Shown here in pieces: positions 1 to 4,318 of a stretch of 6,311 bases of DNA. A program made the position numbers and the translations under genes. The first letter of the stretch is position 1, and the number at the start of each line of letters is the position of its first letter. Where the stretch lies: positions 1-6,311 of the forward strand of contig MWAR01000482.1 of the NCBI GenBank assembly GCA_002068715.1, written 5' to 3'. Source of the stretch: a bacterium ADurb.Bin374. Lineage in GTDB: Bacteria > Riflebacteria > Ozemobacteria > Ozemobacterales > Ozemobacteraceae. Below the pieces are notes generated by a model, which saw only the letters and a program-made list of their open reading frames with translations, did not search any database and had not been told where the DNA came from.

Positions 1-435
1 GACGGGGATATCGAAGAAGCCCTGCAGGGCGGGATCATGCATATCGACCGATACAATACGACCCGCGCCGGCCGTGCAGATCAGGTTGGCGACGAGCTTC
101 GCGGTGATCGGCTCGCGACCGGTGCTCTTCTTTTCCTGGCGGCTGTAGCCGAAATACGGCACTACGGCCGTGACACTGCCGGCCGAGGCGCGGCGGAGCG
201 CATCGATCGTGATCAGCAGGCGCATCAGATTGTCCGTCACCGGCGGACAGGTCGGCTGGATGATGAACGTGTCGCAGCCTCGCACCGACTCGTCGATGCG
301 GCAGTACAGCTCGCCGTCGGCGAACTTGCTGTGCATGATCCTGCCTTCGCGGACCTGCAGATACTCGCAGATCGACTGTACAAGCGCGGGATTCGCGGTG
401 CCGGAGAAGATCTTCACCTGCTTGCCGTTGACCAT
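1..435 (-). CDS. prs: Ribose-phosphate pyrophosphokinase (PRPP synthetase), 3' end cut by window edge
   Basis: This enzyme makes 5-phosphoribosyl-1-pyrophosphate from ribose-5-phosphate and ATP in the cytosol, feeding purine, pyrimidine, histidine, tryptophan and NAD synthesis. Only residues 1-145 of a protein usually about 310-320 long are visible. They read colinearly with the family: KIFSGTANP near the start, FADGE (38-42), ESVRGCD (49-55), the ATP-loop region VVPYFGYSRQEKK (91-103), REPITAKLVANL (107-118), and DMHDPALQGFFDIP (131-144) with the conserved histidine H133. The ATG at 435 is chosen because a GGAGG lies 11 bases upstream (447-451) and the protein then begins just before the conserved KIF. 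It lies 38 bases after the glmU stop, so the two are probably co-transcribed, as in Bacillus glmU-prs. The visible part shows no defect. The family assignment is very secure. Confidence 0.96.
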   Translation of the reverse strand, partial: MVNGKQVKIFSGTANPALVQSICEYLQVREGRIMHSKFADGELYCRIDESVRGCDTFIIQPTCPPVTDNLMRLLITIDALRRASAGSVTAVVPYFGYSRQEKKSTGREPITAKLVANLICTAGAGRIVSVDMHDPALQGFFDIPV

Positions 436-473
436 GACCTTCGATGCCTCCGTTGGCTCGTTCGGGGCCGGGC

Positions 474-1499
474 TCAGGCGGGCTCGTTCCCCGAGTTGTT
501 CGTGAAAGGTGGAAGGGATGTGCCGCTTCGGACGGTGGTCCGGTCGACCACGCTGAATCTGACAACGGCGGCGTCGCCGATGTTCGAATCCGAAATCATA
601 GTCTGTGGGCCGATGATCGCGCGGCTCCCGATGGCGGTCGTGCCGGTCAGCGTCGTCCCGGGCCAGATGACGGTTTCCGCGCCGATCTTCACGCCGGGTT
701 CGATCCAGGTCTGGCCAGGATCGAGAATCGTCACGCCGGCAGCCATGTGGCGCTCGAGCACCTGGCGTCGCAGGATGTCTCCCACCATTGCCAGGTCGGC
801 GCGGCTGTTGATGCCGAGAGTCGACCTCTCGTCCCGCTCTTTGATCGCGAGAACGCGCTTTCCGTCGGCCGTCAGCATGCCGACGACGTCCGTCAGGTAG
901 TATTCCTTCTGGTTGTTGCGGTTGGTGAGCTTGAACAGCCGCTCGTAGAGGGCCGGGCCATCGAAGAGGTAGATCGCCAGGTTCACTTCCCTGATTTTCT
1001 TCTGGTCGTCGGAACAGTCCTTGGCCTCGCGGATCTCGGTCACATTGCCGTCTCGGTCTCGCAGGATGCGTCCGTAGCCGCCCGGCTCGGCCATGTCGAG
1101 GGTCATCATCGTGCAGGCAGGCCGCTCGCGCAGGTGCGTTTCGACCATGGTCCGGAGCGTGTCGCGCGACAAGAGGGGCGTGTCACCACAGACCACGAGC
1201 AAATGTGCAGGCGGCGTCGGGCAGGCGCGGGCGAAGCACTGGGCCGCGTGGCCCGTTCCGAGCTGCTCGAGCTGTTCTACGAACAAGGCCCCGTCGTCGC
1301 GCAGCGCCTCGATCAGGCGATCCTTGCCGAATCCCACCACGACATGGACCGGGTCGGCGCCGACCGAGCGCACCGTATCGATGACGTATCGAACCATCGG
1401 GCGGCCGAGAATCGGATGAAGGACTTTCGGCAGGTCGGATTTCATCCGTACGCCTTTGCCGGCGGCGAGAACGAGGGCGGTGATGCTGTCGGCAGCCAT
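474..1499 (-). CDS. glmU: GlmU-type UDP-GlcNAc pyrophosphorylase with truncated left-handed beta-helix
   Basis: The protein has 341 residues. The N-terminal uridyltransferase domain converts UTP and GlcNAc-1-phosphate to UDP-GlcNAc, the precursor of peptidoglycan and lipopolysaccharide. Visible motifs are LAAGKGVRM (11-19, with V where T is usual), PKVLH (24-28), LGTGHA (80-85), CGDTPL (104-109), the EVNLAIY segment (171-177), EYYLTDVV (199-206) and GINSR (229-233). Hexapeptide-type beta-helix turns follow from about residue 255 (GVTILDP, PGVKIGAETVIWPGT, AIIGPQT). The protein ends in an unrelated short tail after SGTSLPPF. E. coli GlmU has about 456 residues, and its acetyltransferase residues (around H363, Y366, N386, K392) lie beyond this end. 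The enzyme is therefore predicted to lack glucosamine-1-phosphate acetyltransferase activity. The start at 1499 has a strong GGGAGGT site; a longer in-frame reading would run through the tRNA gene. Confidence 0.93.
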   Translation of the reverse strand: MAADSITALVLAAGKGVRMKSDLPKVLHPILGRPMVRYVIDTVRSVGADPVHVVVGFGKDRLIEALRDDGALFVEQLEQLGTGHAAQCFARACPTPPAHLLVVCGDTPLLSRDTLRTMVETHLRERPACTMMTLDMAEPGGYGRILRDRDGNVTEIREAKDCSDDQKKIREVNLAIYLFDGPALYERLFKLTNRNNQKEYYLTDVVGMLTADGKRVLAIKERDERSTLGINSRADLAMVGDILRRQVLERHMAAGVTILDPGQTWIEPGVKIGAETVIWPGTTLTGTTAIGSRAIIGPQTMISDSNIGDAAVVRFSVVDRTTVRSGTSLPPFTNNSGNEPA

Positions 1500-1506
1500 G
1501 CTGGCG

Positions 1507-1513
1507 ACCTCCC
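1507..1513 (-). promoter_or_regulatory. Ribosome binding site fixing the glmU start
   Basis: GGGAGGT on the minus strand lies 7 bases before the ATG at 1499. It is a near-perfect Shine-Dalgarno match and decides against an in-frame open reading that extends upstream to 1664 through the tRNA gene. The resulting N-terminus (MAADSITALVLAAGKG) matches the usual distance from start to the nucleotide-binding loop in this family. Confidence 0.85.
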
Positions 1514-1548
1514 GGGGTGTTCTATTCACACTGGGTTGGAAAAAAGAG

Positions 1549-1620
1549 CTGGGGCGCCAGGATTCGAACCTGGGAATGCATGCTCCAAAGGCATGTGTCT
1601 TACCGCTTGACGACGCCCCA
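1549..1620 (-). tRNA. tRNA-Gln, anticodon UUG
   Basis: A full cloverleaf can be folded by eye over 72 nt. The acceptor stem TGGGGCG pairs with CGCCCCA over 7 bp. The D-stem is GTC/GAC around a loop containing GG. The anticodon stem CATGC/GCATG closes the loop CTTTGGA, with anticodon TTG at 1588-1586, which reads CAA/CAG glutamine. The variable loop has 5 nt, and the T-stem CCAGG/CCTGG carries the TTCGAAT loop. The discriminator base is G73 and the first pair is U1-A72, both typical of glutamine tRNAs. CCA is not encoded, since CTC follows G73. The gene lies between spoVG (65 bases upstream) and glmU (49 bases downstream) on the same strand, so it is either excised from a longer transcript or read from its own promoter. 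Confidence 0.97.
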
Positions 1621-1654
1621 ATAAGCTTTCGGGCAAGCACCGAACACGCGGTAC

Positions 1655-1683
1655 ACGGTAGCACAAAACCGTGCCGCCTGCAA
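1655..1683 (-). promoter_or_regulatory. Weak promoter candidate for tRNA-Gln (and glmU-prs)
   Basis: In the gap between the spoVG stop and the tRNA, the minus strand reads TTGCAG (1683-1678), 17 bases, then TACCGT (1660-1655) preceded by TGC, an extended -10 arrangement. Each hexamer matches the sigma-70 consensus at only about 3 of 6 positions. Spacing and TG motif are good, and transcription would begin about 28 bases before the mature tRNA end. The call rests on position and spacing more than on sequence strength. Confidence 0.3.
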
Positions 1684-1685
1684 CG

Positions 1686-1952
1686 TCAGGGGCGGGCGAG
1701 TTCGTCTTCGTAGGCGCGGAGAACGCTCGTCTGGATCCGTTCGCGGAGTTCGCCGGTCACGGGGATGACGAGGTCATGGAAACTGCCATCCGGCGCGCGG
1801 CGCGCGGGCATACTCACGAAGAGGCCGCGCTGGGTCTCGACCACCTTGAAATCGCGGATCGCCAGTTCACCGTCGAACGTGACCTCGGCGAAGGCGCGCG
1901 TCTGCCCCTGGGGGGTTTTCAGCCGGACGATCCTGATGTCGGTGATGTTCAA
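1686..1952 (-). CDS. spoVG: SpoVG family regulatory protein
   Basis: The protein has 88 residues, a normal SpoVG length. It shows the family pattern throughout: MNITDIRI at the start, AFAEVTFDGELAIRDFKVV (20-38), GLFVSMPARRAPDGSFHD (43-60) and a C-terminal helix. SpoVG was named from Bacillus sporulation but is widespread in non-spore-formers, where it is a small nucleic-acid-binding regulator linked to septation, envelope and virulence gene control. The start codon is TTG at 1952, chosen because it gives exactly the conserved N-terminus and no ATG, GTG or better site lies nearby. Its TTG overlaps the TGA of the upstream secreted-protein gene (TTGA, 1952-1949), and the Shine-Dalgarno match is poor. 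Translation therefore probably depends on coupling to the upstream gene. Downstream glmU and prs follow in the same order as in Bacillus. Confidence 0.93.
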   Translation of the reverse strand: MNITDIRIVRLKTPQGQTRAFAEVTFDGELAIRDFKVVETQRGLFVSMPARRAPDGSFHDLVIPVTGELRERIQTSVLRAYEDELARP

Positions 1953-2845
1953 AACTTCAGGATGAATTCAGTCCAGACTTTCTGGTCGCTGGACGGTTTG
2001 CGATCTTTCATCTCGGACGGGCTCGTCTCGTTGCGATATCCAGCCTTGATGATGACATCCTGGCCGGCCTGCACGATGCCTTCAACCTGGACATTCTCGT
2101 TGGGATCGAACGTTTCGATCTCCGAGCGCTTGTAGGAGACCTTGCCCTGGAGGGAAGGCAGGAAGCTGTAGATGGCCTCGAGATAATAGTTTCTGAGAGC
2201 CAGGGCGGAGACGTCGTCGTTCGCCGCATGCGCGTCGATCGGCCGGACCAGCAGGGCCTGATCGGCTTTCGCCGCCGACGGGGCGACACGGTTCGCCAGA
2301 ACGACCGGACTGGTCTGCTGCCTGGCCGACGAGGTCTGGAGAGGGTTTTTCACGACCGTGGTCTGGTCGACCTCGCCGTACAGCGAGAGACGGCCGATCC
2401 GCCGAACGCCCGAGATGCGGGGGGAGTCCTCCGGGGGCTGGGCGTAGCCGGTCGTCAGCGTCAGCGTCGTATCGAACTCGCCCGCGTCGATCCGGCGGGA
2501 TTCGCGGATCCGGCGGAGGGGGATCTCGAAGGCGGAGGGATCTTCTTCGGCGAGCGAGGAGCTTCGCAGGACCAGTTCGCCCGTGAAGGGCTGGGAAGAG
2601 GCTTCCGGGAGTTGAAACCGTTCGGCGACGGTCTGCTCGACCCGCGGCGCGAGCAACTGGCTGTCGAGGGAGATGCGAAATTCGCCCAGAGTTTCGGCTT
2701 CCGAGGGAGCGATCCGGGTGGCGGGCTGGCCGGCCAGATTGAATTTCATCGGGGAAACAGGCTGCGCAACAACGGAACCGACCGCGCAAAGCAACAGCGC
2801 GATCGCGGACAGGAGCCTGGATGCAAGATTCAACTGCCGAAGCAT
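1949..2845 (-). CDS. Secreted, possibly outer-membrane protein of unknown function
   Basis: I do not recognise this 298-residue protein. Residues 1-27 form a clear signal peptide: basic start (MLRQLNLASR), hydrophobic core LLSAIALLLC, and a likely signal peptidase I site after SVVA, before QP. There is no good lipobox, since C20 is preceded by LLL. The mature part is polar, with alternating hydrophobic/polar stretches. The last 80 residues look like amphipathic beta-strands: YYLEAIYSFL (220-229), LQGKVSYKRSEIE, NVQVEGIVQAG, DVIIKAGYRNET and the terminal KVWTEFILKF, ending in phenylalanine as many outer-membrane barrel proteins do. It may be a small or partial barrel or a periplasmic protein. 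The ATG at 2845 has GAGGG 7 bases upstream. A promoter candidate precedes it, and it is coupled to spoVG by a TTGA overlap. Confidence 0.8.
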   Translation of the reverse strand: MLRQLNLASRLLSAIALLLCAVGSVVAQPVSPMKFNLAGQPATRIAPSEAETLGEFRISLDSQLLAPRVEQTVAERFQLPEASSQPFTGELVLRSSSLAEEDPSAFEIPLRRIRESRRIDAGEFDTTLTLTTGYAQPPEDSPRISGVRRIGRLSLYGEVDQTTVVKNPLQTSSARQQTSPVVLANRVAPSAAKADQALLVRPIDAHAANDDVSALALRNYYLEAIYSFLPSLQGKVSYKRSEIETFDPNENVQVEGIVQAGQDVIIKAGYRNETSPSEMKDRKPSSDQKVWTEFILKF

Positions 2846-2846
2846 A

Positions 2847-2869
2847 ACTATTCCCTCAAAGGGAATAAT
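2847..2869 (-). repeat. Inverted repeat over the promoter/RBS of the secreted-protein gene
   Basis: ATTCCCT and AGGGAAT (minus strand, 2866-2860 and 2856-2850) are perfect complements around a TTG loop. The stem extends outward by one A-T pair, one G-U wobble and one more A-T pair, giving about 10 bp. No T-run follows, so it is not a standard terminator for rapZ. It overlaps the edge of the -10 candidate, the predicted transcription start and the Shine-Dalgarno sequence. It could be a repressor operator or an RNA hairpin limiting translation. Confidence 0.5.
2853..2857 (-). promoter_or_regulatory. Ribosome binding site inside a palindrome
   Basis: GAGGG on the minus strand lies 7 bases before the ATG at 2845 and sets the start of the secreted-protein gene. 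It falls inside the arm and loop of the inverted repeat at 2847-2869. In a transcript reading through from rapZ it could therefore be base-paired and hidden. Confidence 0.6.
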
Positions 2870-2894
2870 ATATCACATACCAGGGAAAACGCAA
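2867..2894 (-). promoter_or_regulatory. Extended -10 promoter candidate for secreted protein-spoVG
   Basis: On the minus strand, TATATT (2872-2867) matches the sigma-70 -10 consensus at 5 of 6 positions and is preceded by TGA (2875-2873), an extended -10 element. TTGCGT (2894-2889) is a partial -35 with a 16-base spacer. It lies in the only intergenic gap longer than 70 bases in the window, a clearly AT-richer stretch between the rapZ stop and the next start. The predicted start point near 2860 falls in the palindrome. This would begin a transcript for the secreted protein, spoVG and perhaps the tRNA, glmU and prs. Confidence 0.5.
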
Positions 2895-2918
2895 GGGAAA
2901 AGTATGGAGAAAACCGCT

Positions 2919-3824
2919 TCAATCCAGCTCCAGATCGCGATGTTTCCGGGAGACGAGCACCTGGGGATGCTCGAGCGTGTCGGCAAGATACTCGGCCAGC
3001 GCGACCGACCGATGCCGGCCGCCCGTGCAGCCGATCGCCACCTGGACGCGCGTTTTCGGTTCCTGGACGAACTGCGGGATCAGGTATTCGAGAAACTCTT
3101 TCAGTCGTGCGGCGAACTGGCTTCCGATCTCGGAGCCAAGAACGAAATCGGCCACGGGTTTGTCGAGGCCCGACAGGTATTTCATCTCGGGAACGTAATA
3201 CGGGTTCGGCAGGAAGCGCACGTCGAACACCATGTCGGCGTCGAGCGGGATGCCGTGTTTGAATCCGAAGCTCACGATGACGAGCGACATGGACTGGGTC
3301 GCGGACTCGTGTTCGATTATCTTGCGAATCTCGTCGTACAGCTCGTGCGAAGAGAGTTCCGAGGTGTTGATGATGAAATCCGCGCGTGCGCGGATCTCGG
3401 CAAGCCGCTTCCGCTCATATTTGATATCGTCGACGATACGTCCGCCCGAGCTGAGCGGGTGTTTGCGGCGGGTTTCCGAAAACCGCCTGACGAGGATGCC
3501 GTCCTCGGCTTCGAGGAACAGGATCCTGACCCTGACACCCATGTTTTCGAGCTGCTGAAGCGCATCGTTCATGCTCTCGAAGAATTTGCCGCCGCGGATG
3601 TCGATGACGATGGCGACCTTGGTGATCTTGCCGTGCGTGTCATAGCAGAGCTGGGCGAATTTCGGCAGGAGCGTCGGCGGAAGGTTGTCGATCAGAAAAT
3701 GACCGGCATCCTCGAAGAACCGACTGGCCTTCGTCAGGCCGGCGCCGGAGAGCCCCGTGATGATCGTCATCATGAGGTTCGGCGGCGGGGTTCCGGGAGA
3801 CTGTGCCTGTGAAAGGGGTTCCAT
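2919..3824 (-). CDS. rapZ: RapZ/YvcJ family protein with altered Walker A
   Basis: The 301-residue protein matches the YvcJ/RapZ family along its length: TGLSGAGLTKA (23-33), EDAGHFLIDNLPPTLLPKF (38-56), a Walker-B-like VAIVIDIRG (70-78), ILFLEAEDGILVRRFSETRRKHPL (101-124), SFGFKHGIPLDADMVFDVRFLPNPYY (185-210) and the C-terminal GCTGGRHRSVALAE (265-278). Family members bind nucleotides through the N-domain; enteric RapZ senses glucosamine-6-phosphate through the C-domain and directs decay of the GlmZ small RNA. Here the P-loop lysine is leucine (GLSGAGLT, L30; codon CTG), so ATP/GTP binding may be weakened or lost. The C-terminus ends in KHRDLELD without the basic tail used for RNA binding in E. 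coli. The start at 3824 has GGAGG 11 bases upstream, which gives an extra 17-residue leader. It follows yaaR after 20 bases. Confidence 0.92.
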   Translation of the reverse strand: MEPLSQAQSPGTPPPNLMMTIITGLSGAGLTKASRFFEDAGHFLIDNLPPTLLPKFAQLCYDTHGKITKVAIVIDIRGGKFFESMNDALQQLENMGVRVRILFLEAEDGILVRRFSETRRKHPLSSGGRIVDDIKYERKRLAEIRARADFIINTSELSSHELYDEIRKIIEHESATQSMSLVIVSFGFKHGIPLDADMVFDVRFLPNPYYVPEMKYLSGLDKPVADFVLGSEIGSQFAARLKEFLEYLIPQFVQEPKTRVQVAIGCTGGRHRSVALAEYLADTLEHPQVLVSRKHRDLELD

Positions 3825-3835
3825 CGTGTTTTTTG

Positions 3836-3840
3836 CCTCC
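3836..3840 (-). promoter_or_regulatory. Ribosome binding site for rapZ
   Basis: GGAGG on the minus strand sits in the 20-base gap after the yaaR stop, 11 bases before the ATG at 3824. It favours this start over the two internal methionines at residues 18-19, which lie closer to the P-loop but have no purine-rich sequence in front. Confidence 0.65.
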
Positions 3841-3844
3841 GCGC

Positions 3845-4300
3845 TCAGGTGAACAAGTCCAGGACGAGGCCCCGTATCTCGTCGAGAGAACCGAGAAGCG
3901 CCAGCGCCTTGTCTTTCTGGAGGGATTCCCGCGTCATTCCGTCGACATCGTGTTTCACGGTCTCGACGAGCTGATATACCTTCTGCTGGCCGTCTTTCAT
4001 GCTGCCGAGTTCCTGGCGAAGCGAGAAAGTTTCTTTCGAAACGCGGTCCAGATACTGCGCGACGGCATCCTTGTAATCGTCGAGCTTTTCTTCGTCGGGG
4101 GACCGGAAGAACGCATCGCCGAAGGAACGCACCTTATCGAGCATCTGGCGCAGATCGCCGTCGAGCACCTGGCGTCTGGCGGTTTTCACCGCCGAGCTGA
4201 AACCGGCGCGATCAGCCCCACCCGCGGCTCCCGTGGATTTCTTCGTCGCCTCTCGCCGTGCCGGATCGACGGCGGGCCCCTTCACCTTGATGTCAACCAT
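3845..4300 (-). CDS. YaaR/DUF327 family protein
   Basis: The 151-residue soluble, mostly helical protein matches the general pattern of the YaaR (DUF327) family, whose Bacillus member is about 146 residues long. The N-terminal 40 residues are basic and low-complexity (GPAVDPARREATKKSTGAAGG). The rest is charged helices, including LRQMLDKVRSFGDAFF (50-65), DEEKLDDYKDAVAQYLDRV (69-87), the QQKVYQLVETVKHDVDGMT segment (105-123), and the family-typical end LGSLDEIRGLVLDLF (136-150). The biochemical role of the family is not established to my knowledge; in Bacillus the gene sits near tmk and holB. The ATG at 4300 has only a weak site (GGTG, 7 bases upstream) and lies 18 bases after the cyclase stop, so translational coupling is likely. 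Family assignment is good; function is unknown. Confidence 0.8.
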   Translation of the reverse strand: MVDIKVKGPAVDPARREATKKSTGAAGGADRAGFSSAVKTARRQVLDGDLRQMLDKVRSFGDAFFRSPDEEKLDDYKDAVAQYLDRVSKETFSLRQELGSMKDGQQKVYQLVETVKHDVDGMTRESLQKDKALALLGSLDEIRGLVLDLFT

Positions 4301-4318
4301 CGATCGGCACCGAGTCCG

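Noticed and set aside
37..900. Long open frame on the plus strand opposite prs and glmU
   Set aside because: It is a mirror of the GC-rich coding strand: no family resemblance, arginine-rich low-quality translation, and it lies antisense to two clearly recognisable enzymes.
444..1610. 388-codon plus-strand open frame opposite glmU and the tRNA
   Set aside because: It runs antisense through glmU and the tRNA-Gln gene and has no recognisable domain; it reflects third-position GC bias.
1500..1664. N-terminal extension of glmU by 55 residues
   Set aside because: It would translate the tRNA-Gln gene; the ATG at 1499 has a strong ribosome site and the right family N-terminus.
2847..2869. Rho-independent terminator after rapZ
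   Set aside because: The hairpin is there, but it is followed by AGTTATG rather than a T-run, so it does not fit a terminator.
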